Assembly (NCBI GenBank): GCA_003331625.1
Contig: QOPF01000001.1
Location: 62,001 to 126,000 of the forward strand
Direction of reading: 5' to 3'
From: Gammaproteobacteria bacterium
GTDB lineage: Bacteria; Pseudomonadota; Gammaproteobacteria; Magnimaribacterales; AG-339-G14
Length of the DNA stretch: 64,000 bases
This document shows, piece by piece, positions 26,962 through 37,100 of the stretch; position 1 is the stretch's first letter, and the number at the start of each line of letters is the position of its first letter. The notes under the pieces were generated by a model, which saw nothing but the letters and a program-made list of their open reading frames with translations, made no database searches and was not told the origin of the DNA. The position numbers were made by a program, and so were the translations under genes.

Positions 26962-27769
26962 AAAAATTTCTTAGATTTTCAATATATTCTTTTACTAAAG
27001 CATCATCTCTATCTTTAATGAACTTTGTTTTAACTTGGTCAGAAACCTCTTCAAAAGTTGGAACAAATTCTGATAAAACATCCAAACAAAGAATAATGGT
27101 ATGAATTCCGTTAATTTCAAAAATTTCTGAATGACCTCCTTGCGTCAATCCTTGAAATTGCTTAATTGAATCTGGTCCCAGATAATCTCTTATTTTTTGT
27201 GGGGTAAGAAAAATTGCCGGTAGTTCTGTTTCAATATCTTTGTCTGATAAGTTTAGAAAAGCATCTAAGTTGTTAGATTTTAGGAATTCCTTAGCTTCTT
27301 TGGCGTCATTATAATTTTTAAAAGAGAAAACTTTTAATTTATAACTTTTGGCTGAAGTAAAATAATCTTTATCGTTATTAAAATATTTTTTTAACTCCTC
27401 TTCTGTAGGCTCAGCTGAGTCACTAGACTTTAAAATATAATTAAACATAGTTTGGATAATATTTCCCTTAATTAAATTATCATTTCTAACCAGATTCATT
27501 TCCAAAGCTCTTTGAATTAATAATTCTTCATCGATAAGTCTTTCTCTTATTAATATTTTCTTTTCCAAAGAAAGTTCTGCATAGCTTTGATCATCTAGTA
27601 CTTTAATAATTTCTTCAAAACGTTGACGACTAATTTCCTTTTCGCCAACTCTAGCTATTGCTTGCTCAACATTTAAATTGGTTTCAAAAATTACAGAATT
27701 CATTGCAAAGAATAATGAAATAAAAAAGATAAAAATAAGACTAATATTTACGAATTTCTTACTAATCAT
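26936..27769 (-). CDS. PpiC-like peptidyl-prolyl isomerase, membrane-anchored
   Basis: A 277-residue protein with an uncleaved or signal-anchor hydrophobic N-terminus (about 7-26), a SurA-like helical region with ISRQRFEEIIKVL, and a degenerate parvulin-like region at about 120-235 (FTSAKSYKLKVFSF, LTQGGHSEIFEI). It is probably a periplasmic chaperone/isomerase. It overlaps the HupE-like gene (26 nt) and the acetyltransferase gene (8 nt), and may fold or deliver the extracytoplasmic domain of the HupE-like protein; that is inference. Confidence 0.75.
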   Translation of the reverse strand: MISKKFVNISLIFIFFISLFFAMNSVIFETNLNVEQAIARVGEKEISRQRFEEIIKVLDDQSYAELSLEKKILIRERLIDEELLIQRALEMNLVRNDNLIKGNIIQTMFNYILKSSDSAEPTEEELKKYFNNDKDYFTSAKSYKLKVFSFKNYNDAKEAKEFLKSNNLDAFLNLSDKDIETELPAIFLTPQKIRDYLGPDSIKQFQGLTQGGHSEIFEINGIHTIILCLDVLSEFVPTFEEVSDQVKTKFIKDRDDALVKEYIENLRNFYDIEKYSL

Positions 27770-28202
27770 CTTTGATCAAAATAAAATGCTCTTTTCCAGT
27801 ATCATCGATTATCAACTTTTGTTGAGTAAAATTATTCTTCTTATAGAATTCGACGGTTGAAGAAAGGCTAGATACTTTTATAAGGTTTTGTGGATATATC
27901 TCTCTTGATTTATCAATTAATTCAGAAATTAAAGCTTTCCCAAAACCTTTATTTCTGAAACCTTCAGATATTATTATTCTGCTTAAATAAGGATTCTCAA
28001 ATTCTTTATGAGGAGGGATTACTCTGCCATAAGCAACTAAATCTTTTTTTAGAAAGCCTAAAAGGTGCAAGCTCATCTCATCATAATGATCTTTCACAAA
28101 TGGATGTTTAGAATCTTCTGCAAAGAAACTTTTTCTTAGTCTTGAAATATGCTTTAAATGATAATCATCTAAATCAAGATAGTTATTCCATATCCATTCC
28201 AT
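27762..28202 (-). CDS. GNAT acetyltransferase, ElaA-like
   Basis: A 146-residue GNAT protein. It begins like ElaA (MEWIWNNYLDL) and carries VAYGRVIPP, the acetyl-CoA loop SEGFRNKGFGKALISEL and a C-terminal VEFYKKNNF. The substrate is unknown. It overlaps the PpiC-like gene by 8 nt and follows the aldo/keto reductase gene by 3 nt, forming a four-gene minus-strand block of accessory metabolism. Confidence 0.8.
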   Translation of the reverse strand: MEWIWNNYLDLDDYHLKHISRLRKSFFAEDSKHPFVKDHYDEMSLHLLGFLKKDLVAYGRVIPPHKEFENPYLSRIIISEGFRNKGFGKALISELIDKSREIYPQNLIKVSSLSSTVEFYKKNNFTQQKLIIDDTGKEHFILIKDD

Positions 28203-28205
28203 ACT

Positions 28206-29246
28206 TTATGGGCAAGGATTTGGACAGGCAGCATGTACTTCATCTAAATAATTTAAATTTTCTTCAGAAAGTTCAACTTCAAAACTATCTATTGCTAATT
28301 TAAGCTGTTCCATTGAAGTTGCGCCAATAATATTTGAAGTAACAAAATTTCTAGAATTTACAAATGCATTGGCCATCACCGAAGGGTCTAAGTTAATTTC
28401 TTTAGCGTAGTCAACATATTTTCTTATAGAAGATTCCGCTGATTCCGTCTCATATCTTTGACCTCTTCCGAATAACTCAGTCCTTGAGCCTTTCGGCATT
28501 GCTCCATCTAAGTATTTTCCTGATAAGTATCCTTGAGCAAGAGGTGAGTAAGCCAGAAGACCCACTTCAGATCTAAAGTAAAATTCTGACATTCCATATT
28601 CATATGTTCTATTGAGCAGGTTGTAAGCATTTTGCACTGATTGCACTCTTGGCAAGTTCATTTGGTCAGCGATTTTTATAAATTCAGATAACCCCCATGG
28701 CGTTTCATTCGAAAGGCCTATGTAGCGGATTTTTCCAGCATCAACGAGAGATTTTAAAACTTCTAAAGTTTTGGATATCTCGATACTTTCTAAATCATAA
28801 TGCTCGTAAAGACCTGCTTTGCCGCCGAAAATAGGTAATGGTCTGTCAGGCCAATGAAGTTGATATAAATCTACGTAATCTGTCTGAAGTCTTTTAAGGC
28901 TTCCGTCAATTGCTTCTTCTATATTTTTTTTATCTAGTCTAGTCTCTCCTCCTCTAAACCATTTCATACCACTTCTACCAGCTACTTTTGTAGCTAATAT
29001 AATCTTTTCTCTATTATTATTTTTTTTAAACCATTTTCCTATTATTGTTTCAGTACTTCCCTGAGTCTCAGCTTTAGGAGGTATTGAATACAACTCCGCG
29101 GTATCAAAAAAATTTATTCCCCTGTCAATGGCATAGTCCATTTGTTCGTGCCCCTCTGCTTCAGTGTTTTGCTGTCCCCAGGTCATTGTGCCCAAACAAA
29201 TCAAACTCACATCCAAATCTGTGTTTCCTAATTTTCTATACTTCAT
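28206..29246 (-). CDS. Aldo/keto reductase, Tas-like
   Basis: NADP(H)-dependent oxidoreductase with a TIM-barrel fold. The 346-residue protein starts MKYRKLGNTDLDVSLICLGT and has FFDTAELYSIPPKAETQG, close to E. coli Tas, with the catalytic Tyr in AELY and Lys in ILATKVAGR. A C-terminal NADP-binding region follows (NIIGATSMEQL). The physiological substrate is not evident. It is the first gene of the minus-strand block ending with the HupE-like gene and is divergent from the peroxidase gene. Confidence 0.88.
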   Translation of the reverse strand: MKYRKLGNTDLDVSLICLGTMTWGQQNTEAEGHEQMDYAIDRGINFFDTAELYSIPPKAETQGSTETIIGKWFKKNNNREKIILATKVAGRSGMKWFRGGETRLDKKNIEEAIDGSLKRLQTDYVDLYQLHWPDRPLPIFGGKAGLYEHYDLESIEISKTLEVLKSLVDAGKIRYIGLSNETPWGLSEFIKIADQMNLPRVQSVQNAYNLLNRTYEYGMSEFYFRSEVGLLAYSPLAQGYLSGKYLDGAMPKGSRTELFGRGQRYETESAESSIRKYVDYAKEINLDPSVMANAFVNSRNFVTSNIIGATSMEQLKLAIDSFEVELSEENLNYLDEVHAACPNPCP

Positions 29247-29299
29247 TATTATTCTCCCTCTAAATAAAAGAAATTAAATTTATCTGCTAAAATATTAAT

Positions 29300-29782
29300 A
29301 TGAGCGAATCATTATATGACTTTTCTGTAAATGATAATGCAAATAATGCAGTATCTTTAGACAATTTTAAGGGAAAAATATTACTTATCGTAAATACCGC
29401 TAGTAAATGTGGATTTACTCCCCAATATGAAGGTCTGGAAAATCTCCAAAAAAAATATGAAGAAAAAGGTTTTTCCGTATTAGCTTTTCCCTGTAATCAA
29501 TTTGGAAATCAAGAACCTGGAAATAATAACGAAATTCAGGAATTCTGCTCTTTAAATTTTCAAACAAGTTTTCCGGTAATGAGTAAAATCGATGTTAATG
29601 GGGAAAATGCAGACCCATTATTTAATTATCTAAAATCCGAAAAAAAAGGTCTTCTTGGTAGCAAAGGAATAAAATGGAACTTCACAAAATTTTTAGTTGA
29701 TCAAAATGGTGAAGTCATAAAAAGATATTCACCTAATACGGAACCTAAAGATATTGCTCAAGATATAGAAAATTTGCTTTAA
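29300..29782 (+). CDS. Glutathione peroxidase family protein (cysteine type)
   Basis: Reduces hydroperoxides using glutathione or thioredoxin. The 160-residue protein has the active-site NTASKCGFTPQYEGL (C37 in place of selenocysteine), the second motif FPCNQFGNQEPG with the catalytic Gln, and IKWNFTKFLVD with the catalytic Trp/Asn. Its 3' end overlaps the convergent rimI gene by 54 nt, so both C-termini are encoded on opposite strands of the same DNA. Confidence 0.93.
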   Translation: MSESLYDFSVNDNANNAVSLDNFKGKILLIVNTASKCGFTPQYEGLENLQKKYEEKGFSVLAFPCNQFGNQEPGNNNEIQEFCSLNFQTSFPVMSKIDVNGENADPLFNYLKSEKKGLLGSKGIKWNFTKFLVDQNGEVIKRYSPNTEPKDIAQDIENLL

Positions 29783-30238
29783 GGAAAGTAAATTTCCTTT
29801 TATTTTTTTTGAATAAATAACTGCGTCTTCTCTTCCCTCGCTCAATTTATAATAATTTTTTCTAAGGCCTATTTTTCTATATCCATTGTTTTCATAGAAA
29901 GCTATTGCTTCTCGATTAGATTCCCTTACTTCAAGAAAAATTTCCTTAATTCCGTATTCAATGGCAATACTTTCAATTTTATTCAATAAAATGTTTCCAA
30001 CTCCCTGTCTTTTCCTATTGGGAGCAACCGAAATATTTAGCAAATGACCCTCCAATAAACTGAAACTTGCAATGAAAAAACCTATGACTTTTTTATTATC
30101 TGTACAAACATAAAATTGATAGTTTTTATTCATACAATCAATAAAGCTTGAATAACTCCAAGGAGTAGAATTCGAAAGTTGTTCAATTCCAAAAACTTGA
30201 TCTAAGTATTTTTTTTTAATTATTTCAATCTTTCTCAA
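29729..30238 (-). CDS. rimI: Ribosomal protein S18-alanine N-acetyltransferase RimI
   Basis: Acetylates the N-terminal alanine of ribosomal protein S18. The 169-residue GNAT protein has LEGHLLNISVAPNRKRQGVGNILLNKIE with the RxxGxG acetyl-CoA loop and FLEVRESNREAIAFYENNGY, strongly RimI-like. A linkage to holD directly upstream (4-nt overlap) is the E. coli holD-rimI order. The C-terminus extends about 15-20 residues past the usual end, into the overlap with the peroxidase gene. Confidence 0.9.
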   Translation of the reverse strand: MRKIEIIKKKYLDQVFGIEQLSNSTPWSYSSFIDCMNKNYQFYVCTDNKKVIGFFIASFSLLEGHLLNISVAPNRKRQGVGNILLNKIESIAIEYGIKEIFLEVRESNREAIAFYENNGYRKIGLRKNYYKLSEGREDAVIYSKKIKGNLLSLKQIFYILSNIFRFRIR

Positions 30239-30534
30239 TTTTTTTCTATCTTAATCAAAAGCTCTTTTTTATCATTACTAGATAATTTCCTTAATTCATT
30301 AAGGTCTGCAAAATTTAGTCCTTTAGAAGCAAGAAAAGATAAAATTTCATCTGGATAATTTCCAGAAAATTGTTGTCTAAAAGAAATGTTAAATGATTTT
30401 ATGAATTTTAAATCCGGTTTGGAGATTTCTGCATTTTCTTTTTTAATTACCGAGTATCCATCAAAAGAAAAATTTCTTTTTAAAGACCATGAACTTATGC
30501 CCATTTCTCTTAATAGTTTTTCCTCTGATTTCAT
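30235..30534 (-). CDS. holD: DNA polymerase III psi subunit HolD (divergent)
   Basis: Psi bridges chi and the clamp loader. This 99-residue protein (from ATG 30534) carries KLLREMGISSWSLKR near the N-terminus, which matches the chi-binding LGITQWSLRR segment of E. coli HolD; the rest is poorly conserved. Overlap with rimI and the presence of holC in the same window support the call. A GTG at 30561 would add nine residues; the ATG is preferred because it puts the motif at the usual place. Confidence 0.72.
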   Translation of the reverse strand: MKSEEKLLREMGISSWSLKRNFSFDGYSVIKKENAEISKPDLKFIKSFNISFRQQFSGNYPDEILSFLASKGLNFADLNELRKLSSNDKKELLIKIEKN

Positions 30535-30579
30535 ATTAAATATCTTATATGATAAGCACACTTAAGTTAATTTTTAACG

Positions 30580-32247
30580 ATGAAGAAGATAGATAACAGT
30601 GCTATTTCAAAATATTCCCCTTTTGAAAGGATAAATCTTAAAAAAAGGACTTGGCCTTCAAGCCAAATCTCTAAAGCGCCCATATGGTGCAGTGTAGACT
30701 TAAGAGACGGAAATCAGGCTCTTATAGAGCCTATGGGAATTGAAAAAAAATTAAGATTTTTTTCGATGCTGGTTGATTTAGGTTTTAAAGAGATTGAAAT
30801 AGGATTCCCCTCTGCTTCGGAAACTGAGTTCAGTTTTGTTAGGAAGCTAATTGATGAAAATCTAATTCCTTCAGATGTAAAAATTCAGGTTTTATCTCAA
30901 GCTAGAGATCATCTGATAAAGAAAACTTTTGAAGCTACAGATGGCGCAAAAAATGTTATTTTCCATCTCTATAATTCGACCTCTATCCTTCAGAGAGAAG
31001 TAGTCTTTAAAAAGGACAAATCTGGTATTACTAAAATTGCAACGGATGGTGCCGAATTAGTTCAAAAACTTTCGGAAGAATATATCAAGACAAATTGGCA
31101 ATTTGAATATAGTCCAGAAAGTTTTACAGGAACAGAATTGGATTATGCCGCCGAAGTTTGCAATTCAGTAAACAAAATTTGGCACAAAGGTAATAATAAA
31201 ACGATCATTAACCTTCCAGCTACAGTAGAACTGTCTACTCCTAATATTTATGCTGATCAAATCCAGTGGATGAACGAAAATTTGGAAAATAGAGATAATA
31301 TTATCTTAAGTCTTCATCCTCATAATGATAGGGGGACAGCTGTAGCAGCTGCAGAACTAGGCTTAATGGCTGGTGCAGACAGAATTGAAGGCACTCTCTT
31401 CGGAAATGGCGAGCGAACAGGAAATGTTGATATTGTCACATTAGGATTAAATTTATTTTCTCAAGGAATTAATCCTGAATTAGATTTTTCTGACATTAAT
31501 AAAACAATGAGAGAAGTTGAATATTGTAATCAATTACCCGTCCATCCAAGGCATCCATATGCTGGAGATTTAGTTTTTACGGCTTTTTCTGGATCTCATC
31601 AAGATGCTATAAAAAAGGGGTTCAATGAAATGCGAAAATCAAATGATACCTCTTGGCGAGTTCCTTATCTTCCAATTGATCCAGAAGACGTTGGTAGAAG
31701 TTATGAAGCAGTAATCAGAATAAATAGTCAGTCTGGTAAAGGAGGAATATCTTATATCCTTGAGCAAGATTTTGGAGTAACTCTTCCAAGGCGTATGCAA
31801 ATAGAGTTTAGCCAGGTAATTCAAAAACTTGCTGACGATAGCGGAAAAGAACTTAATTCGAAAGAGATATGGGAAAGTTTTGAGGAAAACTACTTATTTT
31901 CTAATTCAAATAAAATTACTTATATTTCTCATGTTGTGGAGTCATCAAAAGAAGAAGATAAAATTAGCCTGACTATAAAAGATAATAATAAAGAAATTAT
32001 TATTAATGGAGAGGGAAATGGTCCGATTGATGCTTTTATAAATGCTTTGAATGATTATTTAAAAACTAATTTTAAAGTTTCAGATTATCATCAACACTCT
32101 AGAGGATCTGGATCTGATGCTGCTGCAATAGCTTATATTGAAATCCAGAATAATAAAATCTCAGATTGGGGGGCTGGAATAGACCAAAATACTACGGTTG
32201 CTTCATACAAAGCTATTCTTAATTGTATTAACAAAATTTTAAGTTGA
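30580..32247 (+). CDS. leuA: 2-isopropylmalate synthase, LeuA type 2
   Basis: Condenses acetyl-CoA with 2-oxoisovalerate, the first committed step to leucine. The 555-residue protein has the catalytic start CSVDLRDGNQALI, a metal site in LHPHNDRGTA, and a C-terminal regulatory LeuA_dimer domain (about 425-555). Length and the N-terminal PFERINLKKRTWPSSQI fit the type-2 (actinobacterial-like) form rather than the 523-residue E. coli form. No leuB, leuC or leuD lies nearby. It overlaps tilS by 9 nt in a convergent arrangement. Confidence 0.95.
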   Translation: MKKIDNSAISKYSPFERINLKKRTWPSSQISKAPIWCSVDLRDGNQALIEPMGIEKKLRFFSMLVDLGFKEIEIGFPSASETEFSFVRKLIDENLIPSDVKIQVLSQARDHLIKKTFEATDGAKNVIFHLYNSTSILQREVVFKKDKSGITKIATDGAELVQKLSEEYIKTNWQFEYSPESFTGTELDYAAEVCNSVNKIWHKGNNKTIINLPATVELSTPNIYADQIQWMNENLENRDNIILSLHPHNDRGTAVAAAELGLMAGADRIEGTLFGNGERTGNVDIVTLGLNLFSQGINPELDFSDINKTMREVEYCNQLPVHPRHPYAGDLVFTAFSGSHQDAIKKGFNEMRKSNDTSWRVPYLPIDPEDVGRSYEAVIRINSQSGKGGISYILEQDFGVTLPRRMQIEFSQVIQKLADDSGKELNSKEIWESFEENYLFSNSNKITYISHVVESSKEEDKISLTIKDNNKEIIINGEGNGPIDAFINALNDYLKTNFKVSDYHQHSRGSGSDAAAIAYIEIQNNKISDWGAGIDQNTTVASYKAILNCINKILS

Positions 32248-33213
32248 AAGTTTAGAAATATTTAATTTCTTTGAAGTCTTAAGAATACATACCGATCCTT
32301 TTTTTGAAGAAGATCCCCAAATAAACTTTGCTTTAGGAGATTTATTGTCCTTCATAAATTTATTAAAGAATAAATTAATTACTTTTGCGTTAGGTTGATT
32401 TAATCCGTTTAGGTTTACCCAATAAAAAATTACATTTTTTTGTCGTGTTAGAGATAAGTTTTTTAGCTTATCTATTAAAATATTATTTTTATTAATTTTT
32501 ACTTCGTTGAAGTCATATTCTGTATGAATAGATAAAACAGAGTTAGCTTCATTTAGGTTTTTGATTAACTGACTTAGATTTTTTCTATAAGCTGGCCACC
32601 TTTTTTCAAGTTTTGGTATTGCGATATTTCTTAGATAGTTTCTATCAAATGAATTATCTTTGTTGGATGGATCTTGAATAAATATTAATTTATCTTTTTT
32701 AGCTTTACTAATAATTTCACTTTTAGGAAAATTTAAAAAAGGCCTTACCAACTTTCCGTTACCTAAGTTTCTTTGAATGGGAATTGAAGTTAGTCCTTCT
32801 ATTCCGCTTCCTCGCATCGCTCTTAGAAAAAAAGTTTCAATGGCATCATCCAAATGATGCCCCATGAATAATAAAGAGTTTTTTTCTAAAACTTTCTCAA
32901 AAATTTTATATCTTTCATCTCTTAAATTTTTTTCTAAATTAGAAGAAGGACACTTTCTCTTTCTTAGAGTTCGAGATATAAGTTTTATATTTTCTTCATG
33001 ACATATTTTTTGGCAAGCTTTTTTCCAAGAAAGAGATTCTTTTTGAATATTATGATTAATATGTATTGCTATTAAATTGAAGTCAAAAATTTGGCGGAAT
33101 TTACTAAGTTCATGTAAAAGTACTACAGAATCTACTCCTCCACTAAGAGCAACATAACACTTTTTAATTTTTTTGTTTAAATAAGGTTTTATAGACTCAG
33201 AAAATTCATTCAC
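32239..33213 (-). CDS. tilS: tRNA(Ile)-lysidine synthase TilS
   Basis: Modifies C34 of tRNA-Ile(CAU) to lysidine so that it reads AUA. The 324-residue protein has the PP-loop SGGVDS (24-29), the second-motif region GHHLDDAIETFFLRAMRGSG and DPSNKDNSFDRNYLR. It is about 100 residues shorter than E. coli TilS and seems to lack the C-terminal subdomain; such short forms are known. It ends the long rpsB-to-tilS cluster, 2 nt after accA. Confidence 0.94.
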   Translation of the reverse strand: MNEFSESIKPYLNKKIKKCYVALSGGVDSVVLLHELSKFRQIFDFNLIAIHINHNIQKESLSWKKACQKICHEENIKLISRTLRKRKCPSSNLEKNLRDERYKIFEKVLEKNSLLFMGHHLDDAIETFFLRAMRGSGIEGLTSIPIQRNLGNGKLVRPFLNFPKSEIISKAKKDKLIFIQDPSNKDNSFDRNYLRNIAIPKLEKRWPAYRKNLSQLIKNLNEANSVLSIHTEYDFNEVKINKNNILIDKLKNLSLTRQKNVIFYWVNLNGLNQPNAKVINLFFNKFMKDNKSPKAKFIWGSSSKKGSVCILKTSKKLNISKLST

Positions 33214-33215
33214 TG

Positions 33216-34163
33216 CTAGATTGATCCATAAGACATAATTTTTTTATACCTCTTTTCAATTAAATCATCTAAATCTATCTCATTTAAAAGTTTTAAATTA
33301 CGATCAATTTCTTGAGAAATTAAGTTTGATGCTTTCATTGTATCTCTATGTGCGCCTCCTAAAGGCTCTTCAATAATGGTATCAACTAATCCAAAATCTA
33401 ATAAATTTTTTGCATCAAGCTTCATTGCTTCCGCTGCTTCTTGAGCTTTTGTCCCGTCTCGCCAAACTATGGAAGCACAAGCTTCAGGAGAAGCCACTGA
33501 ATAAATAGAGTATTGCAACATTGAAATGTGATCTCCAACTCCAATAGCCAAAGCTCCTCCTGAGCCGCCTTCGCCAGTAATGATTACAATTATGGGTACT
33601 CTTAGAGAAGACATAATGCTTAAGTTTTTAGCTATTGCTTCGCTCATGCCTCTCTCTTCACTCTCTATCCCAGGATATGCTCCTGGAGTATCAATGAAAG
33701 TGATGATTGGCAAAGAAAAGTCTTCTGCTAATTTCATTAATCTCGAAGCTTTCCTATAGCCTTCGGGCTGAGACATCCCAAAATTTCTTGAAATTTTATC
33801 TTCTGTAGACTTTCCTTTTTCGTGACCAATAATTACAACAGGCTGTCCTTTAAATCTTGCAAGGCCTCCAATTATTGCTTGGTCATCACCAAACAATCTA
33901 TCGCCATGAAGTTCATCAAAATCAGTAAAAATGTTTATGAGATAATCAGAAAAATGTGGTCTATGAGGGTGTCGAGCAACTTGAACTTTTTGCCAAATAG
34001 ACAAACCATCATAAATTTCTTTAGTAAGAGTTTCAATTTTGGTGCTCAAAGAAGAGATTTCATCATGAACACTTTTTTTAGCATCTTTGCTATCTCGAAG
34101 CGATTCTATTTTGTTTTCAAGATCGCTTATTGGTTTTTCAAATTCTAAATAGGTATAAGCCAT
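33216..34163 (-). CDS. accA: Acetyl-CoA carboxylase carboxyltransferase subunit alpha
   Basis: Carboxyltransferase half of acetyl-CoA carboxylase (with AccD), making malonyl-CoA for fatty acids. From ATG 34163 (MAYTYLEFEKPISDLENK) the protein has 315 residues, close to E. coli's 319, with GSGGALAIGVGD and SPEACASIVWRD motifs in the crotonase-like domain. An upstream ATG in the same frame would add 15 residues inside dnaE; the chosen start is 2 nt after the dnaE stop and has GAGA before it. Confidence 0.96.
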   Translation of the reverse strand: MAYTYLEFEKPISDLENKIESLRDSKDAKKSVHDEISSLSTKIETLTKEIYDGLSIWQKVQVARHPHRPHFSDYLINIFTDFDELHGDRLFGDDQAIIGGLARFKGQPVVIIGHEKGKSTEDKISRNFGMSQPEGYRKASRLMKLAEDFSLPIITFIDTPGAYPGIESEERGMSEAIAKNLSIMSSLRVPIIVIITGEGGSGGALAIGVGDHISMLQYSIYSVASPEACASIVWRDGTKAQEAAEAMKLDAKNLLDFGLVDTIIEEPLGGAHRDTMKASNLISQEIDRNLKLLNEIDLDDLIEKRYKKIMSYGSI

Positions 34164-34165
34164 GG

Positions 34166-37100
34166 TTATCTCAAACGATAATGAAAATCTAAATTTTCTT
34201 TGCCGCAATTTTCTACAAGTTTATCCATATTATCGTCATTTAAAAGAATTCTAAAATCTTTATCTAATTCAATATTAGCCGATCCTGAGATATGGTTGTA
34301 TTGCATTTCAATTTGACTGCCTTCTGATTCATCTTTGTTTAAAGCTATTTCTTTTAAATTTTCAATGATATTAAGCACGTCTTTCTTATCTTGTCCTTCG
34401 ATGTTAATTTTTAGTTTAGTTACAGCTCTGATTCTTGCTTCCTCAAGGGATTTTATAGTATTAACTCTCATCTTCTTTTGTAGTCCTATGTTTTTTTTAA
34501 GATTATCCTTCTCAAAGGTTACCTCTCCGGAAACTATATAGATAGTTTGAGAATTAAAGTTTCCCTCAAAATTTTCTAAGACCTCTGAAGAAATTACTAA
34601 TTCAATTCTATCCGTCTTATCATCAAGAGTAGCGAAGATTAACGGTCCCCTTCTTGTTTGAATTCTATTTTGTCTAATAATAACTCCTGCAAAAGTGTTT
34701 ATATTTTCTTCAGTAGCATTTTGTATCGAATTAGTACCTAATTTTTTGAGTTCCCAATAATGCTCCTCAACCGGGTGAGAGTTTAGAAAAAATCCAAGTG
34801 AAGAAAATTCTAGTTTTGAGTCAACTGAATGTTTTGATTTTTCTTTTTGGAGGGAAACAAAATTTTTGCTGTTACTTATTCCTCCAAAAAGATCTTCGAT
34901 TCCACTTTCTTCGGTCATACTATTTTGTTTAGCGTATTTCATAGCCTCTTCTAAACTTTCAAGCATACCTTTTCTTGATAAATTGAAAGAATCCATTGCA
35001 CCACTTTTTATAAGAGGCTCAATACCTCGCTTATCTATCTTGCTAAAATCTACTCTTGCACAAAAATCGTAAAGATTATCAAAAAGTTTTTTTTCTCGCT
35101 CACTAATAATATTTTCTATCGCTGATCTACCCAGCCCTTTGATAGCTCCCAATCCAAATAAGATTTCATTATCTCCATGATTAACAAAATTAAGAATGCT
35201 TTGATTTACATCGGGTTTTACTATTTCTATGCCAAAGTTTTTACAATCATCCAAAAGTAATCTTATTCTGTCGGTATCATCCATATCTGATGATAAGGCA
35301 GCGCACATGAATTCGACTGGGTAATGAGATTTTAACCAAGCGGTTTGATAAGCAATAAGAGCGTAACCCGCTGAATGAGACTTATTAAATCCATATCCGG
35401 CAAAAGTTTGAATTTGATCGAATAGACCTTCTGCAGCTCTTTCAATTTTTCCATTTCTTTTTGCGCCTTCTATAAATTCAGGCCTTTGTTTTTCCATTTC
35501 TTCAGGAATTTTTTTTCCCATAGCCCTTCTTAAAATATCAGCTTGGCCCAATGAAAAACCAGCATACTCTTGAGCTAGTTGCATAACTTGTTCTTGGTAA
35601 ACTATTACTCCGTAGGTATTTTTTAAAACTTTTTCAACATGTTTATCGCCAATGTAATCTGTTTTTTCTTTTCCATTTTTTCTTTTAATGAATGTATCTA
35701 CCATTCCTGCATCCAAAGGACCAGGGCGATATAAAGCAACCACAGATATAATGTCTTCAAAAGAAGAAGGTTTGATTTTTACTAAATATTCTTTTAGACC
35801 TCTAGATTCAAGTTGAAATACTGCTGTAGTTAATCCTTTTTGAAGAAGCTCATAAGTCAGTCTATCCTCTAAATCTATTTCATCTATTTCGATAGGGTTT
35901 AAATTTAATTTAATCCTTTTTTTATTGATTAAATATAGAGCATCTTTAATAATTGTAAGTGTTCTAAGTCCTAAAAAATCAAATTTCTGAAGGCCAACCG
36001 CTTCAATATCTTTCATATCAAATTGTGTAGCTAAAGTATTAGTGGCTTCGTCAAGATAAAGGGGAGAAAAATCATTTATTTTGGTTGGTGCAATCACAAC
36101 TCCTGCAGCATGTTTGCCGACATTTCTTATAATTCCTTCTAATTTTCTTGCCATATCAAAAATTTCTACAGCTTGTTCATCCGTCTTTAAAGCTCTTTTA
36201 AGGTCGTTATTTTCTAAAGCTTTTTCTAATGTCATATCGGGTGAAAAAGGTATCATTTTTGCTAACTTATCAGCTAGTCCATAAGATTTACCTTGAGCTC
36301 TTGCCACATCTCTTATAACTGCCCTTGCAGCCATTGTTCCAAAGGTACATATTTGAGCAACTGCTTCTTTTCCGTACTTTTGAGTAACATAATCTATTAC
36401 TTTATCTCTTCCGTCTTTACAGAAATCTATATCAAAATCTGGATTACTAATCCTGTCTGGATTTAAAAACCTTTCAAATAGTAAATCATATTTCAAAGGA
36501 TCTATGCCCGTAATTCCTAAGCAATAGGCAACTAAAGAGCCAGCTCCCGAGCCTCTTCCAGGTCCAACAGGTACATCATTTAATTGAGCCCAATTTACGA
36601 AGTCTGAAACAACTAAAAAATATCCTGAATATCCCATTTCAGAAATAATCTTTAATTCAAACTCTAGTCTTTCATAATATTTTGTTTGCTCTTCACTGGA
36701 AAAATTATCGATTTTTTCACTCAATCCTTTTTTAGAAAGATCAATTAGATAGTCAGAGGCTGATTTATTTACAGGTGTTTCAAAATCAGGCAAGACATAG
36801 ATTCCAGTTTCTATCTCAACGTTGCATTTTTTTGATATTTCATAAGCATTAGATAAAACATCAGGAATATCTTTAAATTTTTTATGCATTTCTTCAGGTG
36901 ATAAAAAGAATTGATCTTCAAAATAATTACGCGTTCTTTTTATATTACTAAGAACCTCTCCATTTTGTATGCACACTCTAGTTTCATGTGCTTCATAATC
37001 ATCTTGGTTGATAAATCTGACTTCATTAGATGCTGCAACTGGTAAACCAATTTCTGAAGCTTTAGATAGAATAAAATCATTGTATAAATCTTCTTGAGGC

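Noticed and set aside
30534-30579. Specific promoter for leuA or holD in the short divergent gap
   Set aside because: TATGAT and TATAAG could be -10 elements, but no fitting -35 elements are present.
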